Assembly (NCBI GenBank): GCA_026392155.1
Contig: JAPLCP010000145.1
Location: 1 to 64,000 of the forward strand
DNA from: Armatimonadota bacterium
Lineage (GTDB): Bacteria; Armatimonadota; Armatimonadia; Armatimonadales; Armatimonadaceae
Direction: 5' to 3'
DNA: 64,000 bases
Shown here piece after piece: positions 57,273-64,000 of the stretch. The notes beneath the pieces were generated by a model that was not told the origin of the DNA, searched no databases, and saw only the letters and a list, made by a program, of their open reading frames with translations. The first letter of the stretch is position 1. Each line of letters opens with the position of its first letter. The position numbers and the translations under genes are program-made.

Positions 57273-58616
57273 TTATTTTGCTTTTTCATCCAGCGCTTCC
57301 AGCGAGCGGCCTTTCGTCTCGACAATAAAGGGGAGCAGAAACAGCCCGACAATCGGGACGCAGCCGACAATTACCAAGGCCTTGAAGGCGGCATCGAGCC
57401 CTTGCTGGGCGATCAGTCCGACCAGAAACGGCCCTGCGGCGGCGATGATGCGCCCAATGTTATACGTAAAGCCCGCTCCGGTGCCACGCAGGCGGGTCGG
57501 GAAGAGCTCGGGGAGGTAGTAGGTAAAGCTGCCAAAGACACCAAAGACCGTCAGGCCAATCGGGAAGTAGCCGTAGAGCCGGGTCGCGCCTGCCCAGGGG
57601 AAGGCAAAGGTTCCGATAATGCTGGCCGCGCCCAGCACAAAGTAGATCGCAAACATCGCCCGGCGGCCCATGAGCTTGGCAACGGGAACCGTGAGAAGCG
57701 TCCCGATCAGCCCCCCGAGGCAGAAGCTCACCAAGGCAATAGACTTCCAGCTCTCGACCAGCGCTTGCGTTTGTGGCTTATCCAGCCCTTGGAGCTTGGC
57801 CTGCGCTCCCGCCATCTGCGAGGCAATCACCGACGCGAACGTGTTGCAGCTCCACCAGGTGATTAGCGCGATGAGCGCCATCGCCATCCCACCGAGAGTG
57901 GCACGGCGCAGCTCGGGTGTGAAGAGCTCGGCAATAGTGGGGCTCTTCTTCTCGCTGGCCGCCTCCTGCCACTTCTCCGGTTCTTTGATAAAGAAGCGGA
58001 TCACAAAAGCAACAATCGCGGGCAACAAACCGCAGGCAAAGACCCAGCGCCAGCTTGTCTCCGGGCTGTCTTTGAGCAGACCACCGACAATATAAAAACG
58101 CATGGCATCGGCGGCGAGCAGCCCCAGTGGTGCCGACGTGTAGAGAAGCGCCCCCGCCTCGACACGGCGCTTCTCCGGAACCACTTCCGCCACCATCGCC
58201 GCGCCCGCCGCCCACTCGCCGCCGATCCCAAAGGCCACAAAGACGCGGCAGAGCAGCAGCACCCAGATATTGGGTGCCAGCGCACACATCGCCGTCCCAG
58301 CCGAGTAGAGCAGCATCGTCAGGAGCAGCGTCTTGGTGCGCCCGAGCTTGTCGGTGATGCGCCCAAAGAGCACGCCGCCAATCGCCCAGAAGATCAGCAG
58401 CAGCGAGCCCATGATCCCGTTCCAGTACGGCACCGACGCCTTGGCCTCGGGGCTCCCAATCGCTTGCCCAAGAAGCACCGGGATCGCCTTATCCGCCACT
58501 AAGGCATAGAGAAGCCCGTCGAAGATATCAAAGCCCCACCCCAGCCACGCGGCAAAGAGCACGGTCCACTGATAGCCGTTCATGTCCAAAAAACGCCGTT
58601 GTCCACTTCCACTCAT
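57273..58616 (-). CDS. MFS transporter, sugar/organic-acid type
   Basis: The protein has 447 aa with 12 predicted helices. The family motif G-R-x-x-D-x-x-G-R is seen in 'GVLFGRITDKLGRTKTLL', and 'GIGGEWAAGAAMVAEVVPEKRR' is typical of the sialate/benzoate/metabolite:H+ symporter branch. The start at 58616 (MSGSGQRRFLDMNGYQW) is preferred because TATAAT ends 7 nt upstream; an ATG three codons earlier lies inside that spacing. The substrate is unknown. Convergence on the DUF4038 gene suggests a carbohydrate link. Confidence 0.92.
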   Translation of the reverse strand: MSGSGQRRFLDMNGYQWTVLFAAWLGWGFDIFDGLLYALVADKAIPVLLGQAIGSPEAKASVPYWNGIMGSLLLIFWAIGGVLFGRITDKLGRTKTLLLTMLLYSAGTAMCALAPNIWVLLLCRVFVAFGIGGEWAAGAAMVAEVVPEKRRVEAGALLYTSAPLGLLAADAMRFYIVGGLLKDSPETSWRWVFACGLLPAIVAFVIRFFIKEPEKWQEAASEKKSPTIAELFTPELRRATLGGMAMALIALITWWSCNTFASVIASQMAGAQAKLQGLDKPQTQALVESWKSIALVSFCLGGLIGTLLTVPVAKLMGRRAMFAIYFVLGAASIIGTFAFPWAGATRLYGYFPIGLTVFGVFGSFTYYLPELFPTRLRGTGAGFTYNIGRIIAAAGPFLVGLIAQQGLDAAFKALVIVGCVPIVGLFLLPFIVETKGRSLEALDEKAK

Positions 58617-58623
58617 GCTGGGC

Positions 58624-58629
58624 ATTATA
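58624..58629 (-). promoter_or_regulatory. TATAAT -10 of the MFS gene, 7 nt before ATG
   Basis: A consensus hexamer with TTATCA about 17 bp upstream (4 of 6 matches to TTGACA). The divergent small gene has TAAAAT at 58650-58655, 10 nt before its ATG. Confidence 0.55.
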
Positions 58630-58665
58630 GCGGAAAGTCAGACCCATGATAAAATCCTGTCCAAT

Positions 58666-59040
58666 ATGGGCTATGAACTTCACATTACCCGCGCTCCTTT
58701 TTGGATGCGATCTCAAGAAACTCCAATTACTCATGCCGAGTGGCAAGCCTATGTAGATGGCAATCCTGAACTCATCTGGGAAGGCTGGACGGATTGGAAG
58801 ACTCTAGGACGAATACCAACAGCCGTTTGGCGGTCGGGTTCTTTGGAGGTGCATTTTCACTGGTACGAGGGTGAAGTTACTGCCAGACCTGCAAGTCGTG
58901 AAGGTATTCAGAAAATGGTGGCCCTCGCTGAAGCACTAGGTGCACAAGTTTTTGGTGATGAGAATGAGCGCTATGGCCCCGATGGTGAGGCTGTTTTTGA
59001 AGAATGGCCTGAGATGTCAGACGACCCAACCACAAGCTAG
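58666..59040 (+). CDS. 'MGYELHITRA' family hypothetical protein
   Basis: The 124-aa soluble protein begins with the memorable family opening MGYELHITRAPFW, then 'EWQAYVDGNPEL' and 'EVHFHWYEGEVTARPASREGIQKMVALAEALGAQVFGDENE' (in part). Proteins with this N terminus are scattered among bacteria without known function. The start at 58666 is clear from that motif. The 3' end overlaps the convergent phosphoesterase gene by 4 nt. Confidence 0.85.
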   Translation: MGYELHITRAPFWMRSQETPITHAEWQAYVDGNPELIWEGWTDWKTLGRIPTAVWRSGSLEVHFHWYEGEVTARPASREGIQKMVALAEALGAQVFGDENERYGPDGEAVFEEWPEMSDDPTTS

Positions 59041-59765
59041 TTGTCGTAGCGCACGAGCGGAAAATCTCGGGTGGTCTGTCCGGGGAGGGCTTGCCAGATG
59101 TGGCGCTCGGGCATTTGCAGGGCAGTGAGGGGGCCGCTACGGCACGCGCCGGTGTCTATTCCTATCTGCCACGCTGAGACATCTGGTTCTGTTGTGGGCG
59201 TGTGGCCGTGGATCGTGAGCCGTCCCGAACGATCAGCGTACTCCAAAAACTCCCAGCGAATCCAGAGGAGAGTATCAGGCGATGTGTCTTCGACGGGCTT
59301 GCCGCGCTCTGTCCCGGCGTGTACCCAGACACAGTGGGCCAGCTCGGGGAAGCGTTCGGTGGGGGCTTTCCAGTAGGTTTTGAGCAGGGAGAAGTAGCGG
59401 GCTAGGTCAGCGGGGCACTCGCGCTTGAAGCACTCAGGGGGATCGCGCTCCCAGCTGTGCATCGTCTCGATCCCGCCGTTGCGAAACCAGTCAAAGTCGT
59501 CGTAGACAATCCGGCAGGGATGCTTTCCCGTGAGATAGGCCGCCGCCATGTCCTCGTGGTTGCCCCAGAGCAGCACGGTTCTGTCAGGAGCCGCGTCGTG
59601 CTCGGCGAGCAGGCGATTCACCACCCCGCGTGAGTCCGGGCCACGGTCAATCGCATCGCCCAGAAAGACCGTGATGTCCTCTGGCCCACGAGGAAGTGCC
59701 ACCAGCAGTGTCTCCAGACGCGCGTCCATCCCATGAATATCGCCGATTGCCCAGACAGATGCCAT
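59037..59765 (-). CDS. Calcineurin-like metallophosphoesterase (Ser/Thr phosphatase type)
   Basis: The 242-aa protein has all metal motifs: 'AIGDIHGM', 'VFLGDAIDRGPDSRGV', 'LLWGNHEDM', 'CVWVHAGTE' and 'LTIHGHTPT'. It resembles the PrpA/ApaH-like bacterial PPP phosphatases. The target may be phosphoproteins or dinucleotides. TATAAT ends 5 nt before the ATG and no Shine-Dalgarno is seen. Confidence 0.93.
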   Translation of the reverse strand: MASVWAIGDIHGMDARLETLLVALPRGPEDITVFLGDAIDRGPDSRGVVNRLLAEHDAAPDRTVLLWGNHEDMAAAYLTGKHPCRIVYDDFDWFRNGGIETMHSWERDPPECFKRECPADLARYFSLLKTYWKAPTERFPELAHCVWVHAGTERGKPVEDTSPDTLLWIRWEFLEYADRSGRLTIHGHTPTTEPDVSAWQIGIDTGACRSGPLTALQMPERHIWQALPGQTTRDFPLVRYDN

Positions 59766-59770
59766 GTCTC

Positions 59771-59776
59771 ATTATA
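59771..59776 (-). promoter_or_regulatory. TATAAT -10 of the phosphoesterase gene, 5 nt before ATG
   Basis: It lies in the 14-nt gap after the CHAD gene, leaving no space for an untranslated leader. Confidence 0.5.
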
Positions 59777-59779
59777 CGG

Positions 59780-60598
59780 TTACGTCAGCTGTTGGAGAGT
59801 GGGCAGGGCGAGCTCCCACTGCTGGCGGAAGTTGTCGTAGTGCTGAGCGCGCTCGGTCTGAAGGCGACGGCGCAGAACCGCGAGGCTCTCTCGCTCGCGC
59901 CGACGGGGGCGAAGGCGACGCTTTTTCTCAGACTCCAGCCCGCGTAGCCAGAGGCGGAGAATATCCAGGTCGTGAATCGTCCCCAGCACGGTTTGCAGCG
60001 CCGCGACGGACTTCTTAAGCGCCTTCTCCGTCTCGGGGAACCGGCTGAGGGTGAAGCGCAGGCGCTTGACGGCGATCCGCAGCTCATGCAGCTCGGTGAT
60101 GTTTTTCGGGTCGCGGATGAGCGTGTCAAAGCGCAGCGCATTCTCGGCGGCGAGGCTCACCTCCGCCCGAGTCGCGGAGGGCTCTTCGTTTGCCACGGTC
60201 AGCAGCGCTTTCTGCGCCTGACGGGCTTGCTCTAGCCACTTGCCCCCCACTTTGCCGCGTCGAACTCCCTTCATGGCCTGCGTGCGCCGCTTCTCCAGAA
60301 CCCGCAGCGCGAAGGCAAAACCTCGGTGCTCATCTTGGGTCGCTGTGGCCTCTGCTGCCTTCAGGAGCTCTTGCTGGGCATCTAGATCGCGCACCACACC
60401 GAGCGAACGGGTGAGAGTTTGGGTACTGTCGAGCAGGCGCTGGCGGAGCTTTTGGGGAAGCATCGCCGTGGCAAGGGGAAGTGCTACCCGCAAGCGCCGC
60501 CCGGTCGTCCGCGCTGTCTTCACCGACACCGAATCGCCTTTCTGTGCCAAGGGAAGCGCCGTGCTCAGCCGCTCTAAAAGTACTGCGATAGGTTCCAT
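59780..60598 (-). CDS. CHAD-domain protein
   Basis: The 272-aa helical protein is rich in Arg and His. 'ARTTGRRLRVALPL' and 'ITELHELRIAVKRLRFTLSRF' are the two CHAD core repeats, with 'LGTIHDLDILRLWL' after the second. CHAD domains bind inorganic polyphosphate granules. There is no CYTH domain. The start at 60598 (MEPIAVLLERL) is chosen because TACACT ends 5 nt upstream; the longer frame adds 20 unlikely residues. Confidence 0.88.
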   Translation of the reverse strand: MEPIAVLLERLSTALPLAQKGDSVSVKTARTTGRRLRVALPLATAMLPQKLRQRLLDSTQTLTRSLGVVRDLDAQQELLKAAEATATQDEHRGFAFALRVLEKRRTQAMKGVRRGKVGGKWLEQARQAQKALLTVANEEPSATRAEVSLAAENALRFDTLIRDPKNITELHELRIAVKRLRFTLSRFPETEKALKKSVAALQTVLGTIHDLDILRLWLRGLESEKKRRLRPRRRERESLAVLRRRLQTERAQHYDNFRQQWELALPTLQQLT

Positions 60599-60603
60599 AG
60601 AGC

Positions 60604-60609
60604 AGTGTA
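60604..60609 (-). promoter_or_regulatory. TACACT -10 of the CHAD gene, 5 nt before ATG
   Basis: The sequence reads CGGTACACTGCTCTATG. No Shine-Dalgarno is present. Confidence 0.4.
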
Positions 60610-60667
60610 CCGTTTCTGGAAATACAAAGGCACTGCTCATGGGTAAGGAAATAGCCATCTCCCCCTG

Positions 60668-60710
60668 CCCCCTCTTCCCCGACTTGCTCCTTCGTCGCGG
60701 GAAGAGGGGG
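60668..60710. repeat. 12-bp perfect-stem palindrome
   Basis: CCCCCTCTTCCC (60668-60679) pairs with GGGAAGAGGGGG (60699-60710) around a 19-nt loop. It begins 4 nt past the end of the 71-aa gene and may end its transcript, although no T-run follows. Confidence 0.6.
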
Positions 60711-60713
60711 GAG

Positions 60714-60929
60714 TCAGTCCTTGACTTCTTTGCTCCGGAGGCGCTTTTTAAGGCGCTCTACCGCTTCTGCTTTTTCAGGGCTGAGTGAGGGGAATGGCTT
60801 TCGGGTGGGAGCCACCTGTAGTCGCCAAAGCTCTCGATCTAGTTCGTCATCGGTGACGTAGTCAAGGCCCGCCTGCTTACGCTCGGCGAGCCATTGCTTT
60901 AGCTCGTGGGCGACTCCACTTACATCCAC
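60714..60929 (-). CDS. Small hypothetical protein (71 aa) after guaB3
   Basis: The product is charged and helical from a GTG: 'MDVSGVAHELKQWLAERKQAGLDYVTDDELDRELWRLQVAP' then a Lys/Glu-rich end. It starts 8 nt after the guaB3 stop, so the two are likely co-transcribed. No family is recognised. An end-to-end fit between guaB3 and a hairpin supports it being a gene. Confidence 0.6.
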   Translation of the reverse strand: MDVSGVAHELKQWLAERKQAGLDYVTDDELDRELWRLQVAPTRKPFPSLSPEKAEAVERLKKRLRSKEVKD

Positions 60930-60937
60930 GGCACGAT

Positions 60938-62092
60938 TTATCCGACGCCTTGGGCTCTTTGGAGTGACTTGCCTTCGTTGGGGAGGCTGGGCGCGACGAA
61001 CATCTCGACGTGCTGCATCTCCTTGAGGTTGTGCGCTCCGAGCGAGCCCATGGAGAGCTTGAGCGCCCCGACAAGGTTCATCGTGCCGTCGTCTTTGTGC
61101 GCTGGGCCGTGGAGAATCTCTTTCAGCGAACCGGAGATACCCACCTTGATGCGTGTGCCACGGGGCAGGTCAGGGCTCATGGCGGCCATGCCCCAGGAGT
61201 AGCCCGGTGCGGGCGCTTCGGCGGCGGCGGCAATCGTGGAGCCGAGCATCACGGCATCGGCACCCGACGCAATGGCCTTGGCGATATCACCCCCGTTGCG
61301 GATTCCGCCGTCGGTGATGATCGGGACATAGCGGCCCGTTTTCTCGAAGAAGTCATCGCGGGCGGCGGCGCAGTCGGCGGTGGCGGTGATCTGTGGCACG
61401 CCGATCCCGAGCACTTTCCGGCTGGTGCAGATATGCCCCGGCCCCACGCCCACCAAGATTGCAGCAGCGCCGGCCTCCATCAGCTCCATGGTCGCCTGAT
61501 AACCGACCGTGTTGCCCACGATCACCGGAATCGGGCAGTTTTTGCAGAACTCTGCGACGGGAAACTCGGGCACGACCGAAGACTCAAAGCTCACACTGCC
61601 AACCGTGCTCTGGATAAAGAAGAAGTCCGCTCCGGCGGGAATGGCGGCCTCGGCGGCTTTCTGCGCGGAGTGCGGCGCGGCAGCCACGGCAGCAATTCCC
61701 CCCGCGTCCTTGATCTCCTTGATACGCTTTGCGATCAGGTCGGGACGCACAGGGGCGGCATTGTAGAGGCTCTGAATATAGGCAATCACGCCCTCACCAT
61801 CGTGGTCGGCGATGCTCTGGAGGATCTCTTCGGCGTTCTCGTAGCGGGTCTGGATGCCGTCCAGGTTGAGCACGGCGATCCCACCCTGCTTGCTGAACTC
61901 TGCCGCAAGTCGTGGGTTGACCGCACCATCGAGCGCCGATGCCAGGATCGGAACCGCGATCTTACGACCCGCCAGCTCCCAGGAAACGTCCACGTCCCGT
62001 GCATCAATCACCAGCGGCCCTGGTGCCAGTGCCACCTCATCGAACCCGTATGCCCGTCGCGCTTTCCGACGCCCGCCCAGAACAATCTCCAA
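60938..62092 (-). CDS. guaB3: GuaB3-family IMP dehydrogenase-related protein
   Basis: The 384-aa barrel without CBS domains is the GuaB3 layout. The catalytic-loop Cys is in '[24 protein letters not shown]'. The phosphate-binding '[28 protein letters not shown]' is present, and the start has '[15 protein letters not shown]'. It may oxidise IMP or act on another purine nucleotide. The start is TTG at 62092 with GGGAGG 7 nt upstream, so this gene uses a normal leader. Confidence 0.92.
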   Translation of the reverse strand: MEIVLGGRRKARRAYGFDEVALAPGPLVIDARDVDVSWELAGRKIAVPILASALDGAVNPRLAAEFSKQGGIAVLNLDGIQTRYENAEEILQSIADHDGEGVIAYIQSLYNAAPVRPDLIAKRIKEIKDAGGIAAVAAAPHSAQKAAEAAIPAGADFFFIQSTVGSVSFESSVVPEFPVAEFCKNCPIPVIVGNTVGYQATMELMEAGAAAILVGVGPGHICTSRKVLGIGVPQITATADCAAARDDFFEKTGRYVPIITDGGIRNGGDIAKAIASGADAVMLGSTIAAAAEAPAPGYSWGMAAMSPDLPRGTRIKVGISGSLKEILHGPAHKDDGTMNLVGALKLSMGSLGAHNLKEMQHVEMFVAPSLPNEGKSLQRAQGVG

Positions 62093-62154
62093 AATATCGC
62101 CTCCCGAATAATTAGGACTATCCTATCACACCGAACCCATCCCGCCGATCAGAA

Positions 62155-62261
62155 CGGCGGGACTGGAGAGCGTCGCAGGCTCCGCTACGAAGGCCGTTCC
62201 GGCCATACAGAATTCTTATGGCCGGAACGGCCTTCGTAGCTTTAGCTCGCGAGTCCCGCCG
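62155..62261. repeat. Nested palindromic element between pgk and guaB3
   Basis: Inner arms of 23 bp (62184-62206 and 62218-62240) match perfectly around an 11-nt loop. Outer arms CGGCGGGACT (62155-62164) and AGTCCCGCCG (62252-62261) also match. Small CCCGCCG/CGGCGGG hairpins flank each side (62141-62161 and 62254-62275). It fills nearly the whole gap and may form a cruciform or terminate pgk. Confidence 0.75.
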
Positions 62262-62276
62262 CTCCAACCGGCGGGA

Positions 62277-63470
62277 TTACTTGTCGTCGAGCGCCTCGAC
62301 GCCGGGGAGCTTCTTGCCCTCTAAAAACTCCAGGCTCGCGCCGCCGCCGGTGGAGATATGGCTCATCTTGTCGGCAAAGCCCAGTAGCTCGACAGCGGCT
62401 GCGGAGTCGCCGCCCCCGACGATGGTGATCGCACCGTTTGCCGTTGCGGCGGCCATGGCCTCCGCGACAGCTTTGGTACCTGCGGCGAAGTTGGGGAACT
62501 CAAAGACCCCCATTGGGCCGTTCCAGATCACGGTCTTGGCCGTGGCGATGATCTTGGCGAAGGCCGCAGCGCTCTCCGGGCCAATATCCAGCCCCTCACG
62601 CTCGGCAGGAATCGCTTCGACACTCACGGTGATGCGCTCGGCATCGTTGGAGAACTCGGTGACGGTGACGCAGTCCGTCGGCAGGGCGATCTTCTCGTTG
62701 CCCAGAAGTGTCTTGCAGAACTCCAGCGAGTCGGCATCTAGAAGGCTCTTGCCGATCTCAAAGCCCGCCGCCTTCACAAACGTGTAGCCCATGCCGCCCC
62801 CAATGATCAGAGAGTCCACCTGGGGAAGCAGGTTCTCGATCACCGGAATCTTATCGGCGACTTTCTTGCCACCCAGAATCGCGACAAACGGGCGGGCAGG
62901 ATTGACCACCGCGCCCCCGAGATAGTCCAGCTCTTTTTGCATCAGCAGGCCACTGACACAGGGCTTGCCTTGGCTTTTGCAGACCGTCGCCACGCCTTCG
63001 GTGGAGGCGTGCGCGCGGTGTGCGGCTCCAAAGGCATCGTTGACATAGATATCAGCCAGCGCGGCCAGCTTTGCGCTGAGCTCGGGATCGTTGCCCTCTT
63101 CCGCATCGGTGAAGCGCGTGTTCTCTAGCAGCGCAATGGCTCCTGCAGCAGGCGTCACGGTTGTGATTCCCAGCGGGTCGCTCTCGGAGGCCGTCGCGAG
63201 ATTTACCGTCACGCCGGTGAGCTGTGCCAGGCGCTCTGCCACGGGCTTCAGGCTATACTTCGCGCTGATCTTGCCCTTGGGCCGCCCCAGATGGCTCATC
63301 ACGGTCAGCGCCGCGCCCGCTTCTAAGAGCGCCTTGAGGGTCGGAAGCGCCGCCTCGATCCGCCGGTCGTCGGTAATGACCCCAGAGTCATCCTGAGGCA
63401 CGTTGAAGTCCACACGAACCAGTACCCGCTTGCCCGCCACATCCACATCCGAAATCGTCTTCTTATTCAT
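62277..63470 (-). CDS. pgk: Phosphoglycerate kinase
   Basis: The 397-aa glycolytic enzyme makes ATP from 1,3-bisphosphoglycerate. 'VLVRVDFNVPQDD', 'LTVMSHLGRPKG', 'FVAILGGKKVADKIPVIENLL', 'LIIGGGMGYTF', 'VIWNGPMGVFE' and 'IVGGGDSAAAV' are conserved. Two-domain length is normal. TACAAT lies 9 nt before the ATG, suggesting a very short leader. gap is not adjacent in the window. Confidence 0.97.
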   Translation of the reverse strand: MNKKTISDVDVAGKRVLVRVDFNVPQDDSGVITDDRRIEAALPTLKALLEAGAALTVMSHLGRPKGKISAKYSLKPVAERLAQLTGVTVNLATASESDPLGITTVTPAAGAIALLENTRFTDAEEGNDPELSAKLAALADIYVNDAFGAAHRAHASTEGVATVCKSQGKPCVSGLLMQKELDYLGGAVVNPARPFVAILGGKKVADKIPVIENLLPQVDSLIIGGGMGYTFVKAAGFEIGKSLLDADSLEFCKTLLGNEKIALPTDCVTVTEFSNDAERITVSVEAIPAEREGLDIGPESAAAFAKIIATAKTVIWNGPMGVFEFPNFAAGTKAVAEAMAAATANGAITIVGGGDSAAAVELLGFADKMSHISTGGGASLEFLEGKKLPGVEALDDK

Positions 63471-63493
63471 AGCGACATTATTGTACAGCCTTC

Positions 63494-63523
63494 TTCCCCC
63501 CTAACCCCCGCCCGGCGGGGGGA
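63494..63523. repeat. C/G-rich palindromic repeat, copy 4
   Basis: TTCCCCCCTAACCCCCG followed by CCCGGCGGGGGGAC has the same core as copies 1 and 2. It lies between the pgk start and the 3' end of the SUMF1-type gene. Confidence 0.65.
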
Positions 63524-63577
63524 CAATAAAGAAAAACCATGAGCGCCCGGGAGAGGAGGGTTGGGGCGGTGAGGTTT

Positions 63578-64000
63578 TTACTCTCGGACGATACGAAAGC
63601 CGACATAGGGGCTCTTGAAGCTGGGGAGGTTGCCGCCGCGCTGGCCGACGCGCTGCTTGGCGGGATCGAGGGCGAAACTACCGCCGCGTAAAACACGCTC
63701 GGTGGCGCTAGGGTCACGGGCAACGGGGTCGAGGAGTGAGCTGGTGGCGTAGAAGCTCTTGATGTAGCTATCCTCGCACCACTCCCAGACATTGCCGCAG
63801 ACATCAAAAAGCCCCCAAGCATTGGGCGCTTTCTGCCCGACTTTATGGGTTTTCTGCCCAGAGTTGGCAAAGACCCAGGCGAGCTTGGGCAGGGTCTCCA
63901 GAGTGATCTCGCCCGTTTCGCCCATTTTCGTGGCGGGAAAGAGACCCGTACTTCCAGCCCGCGCCGCGTACTCCCACTCGGCCTCGGTGGGCAGGCGAAA
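63578..64000 (-). CDS. SUMF1/formylglycine-generating-enzyme-fold protein (partial, 5' end off the window)
   Basis: The frame is open to the right edge. The visible 140 residues include 'FRLPTEAEWEYAARAG', 'WGLFDVCGNVWEWCEDSY', 'RVLRGGSF' and the final 'YVGFRIVRE', a typical FGE-sulfatase domain end. Such domains include true formylglycine-generating enzymes, EgtB-like proteins and many of unknown role. The start lies beyond 64000. The 100 nt between it and pgk hold repeat copy 4. Confidence 0.9.
   Translation of the reverse strand, partial: FRLPTEAEWEYAARAGSTGLFPATKMGETGEITLETLPKLAWVFANSGQKTHKVGQKAPNAWGLFDVCGNVWEWCEDSYIKSFYATSSLLDPVARDPSATERVLRGGSFALDPAKQRVGQRGGNLPSFKSPYVGFRIVRE

Noticed and set aside
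61010-62239. 409-codon open frame on the plus strand
   Set aside because: It lies wholly opposite guaB3, whose motifs are unmistakable. The frame is Arg/His/Gly-rich without any motif and is a high-GC shadow.

Overview
The window looks like chromosome from an Armatimonadota-type bacterium. This is inferred from four things: a DUF1559-style type II pseudopilin with the '[20 protein letters not shown]' leader paired with an AraC regulator; planctomycete-like DUF1549/DUF1553, DUF1501 and WD40 genes; a diderm lipid A/Kdo pathway (lpxK, waaA); and high-GC coding with a few visibly AT-richer genes. No species can be named from sequence alone.

Layout. 1-15.8 kb: a partial TPR gene, pseudopilin and AraC regulator; hisI and hisF separated by an amidohydrolase and hypotheticals; a small YLDPG-motif protein with a sulfatase-fold membrane enzyme and a DUF3472 protein; a PqaA-type hydrolase; zwf-plsY; a Crp/Fnr regulator; purS-purQ. 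15.9-18.3 kb: the replication origin, with 13 perfect TTATCCACA DnaA boxes and a TAG-trinucleotide run, lying downstream of dnaA. 18.5-31 kb: a membrane protein, a DUF6807 gene and an enolase-superfamily enzyme, queE, a RecB-type nuclease, trpB, small orphan genes, FAH and DsbA/FrnE enzymes, a SpoIIE phosphatase, a ROK kinase and a sugar isomerase-like protein. 31-39.5 kb: one long minus-strand run carrying EI24, tsaD, an AAA ATPase with a TOPRIM-like partner (putative defence pair), waaA, lpxK, a GGDEF/EAL protein and GDPD. 39.5-41.1 kb: an operon of TPR protein, 37-aa exported peptide and sigma factor, ending in a clear terminator. 41-50.8 kb: hisG, an SDR, tRNA-Val, gpmI with an arabinokinase-like GHMP kinase, terC, dut, a ComEA-like protein, a methyltransferase and an Hfq-like protein. 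50.8-64 kb: the cytochrome/DUF1501/WD40 operon, tRNA-Arg and tRNA-Ser, a YwqK-like pseudogene, a DUF4038 glycosidase, an MFS transporter, a phosphoesterase, a CHAD protein, guaB3, pgk and a partial SUMF1-domain gene.

A theme running through the whole window is promoter placement. At about 20 genes a TAnnnT -10 hexamer ends only 5-7 nt before the start codon, usually without a Shine-Dalgarno. This predicts leaderless mRNAs. Often the hexamer overlaps the stop codon of the preceding gene, and divergent neighbours share intergenic gaps as short as 27 bp. Genes inside operons instead use ATGA/GTGA/TAATG overlaps or clear GGAGG sites.

The most unusual items are: the translationally coupled AAA ATPase/TOPRIM-like pair inside the Kdo/lipid A gene run; the TPR, micro-peptide and sigma-factor operon; a 58-bp perfect-arm palindrome inside the tsaD coding sequence; a family of C/G-rich palindromes at gene ends; a nested palindrome between pgk and guaB3; and a terminator-like hairpin in the gpmI leader.
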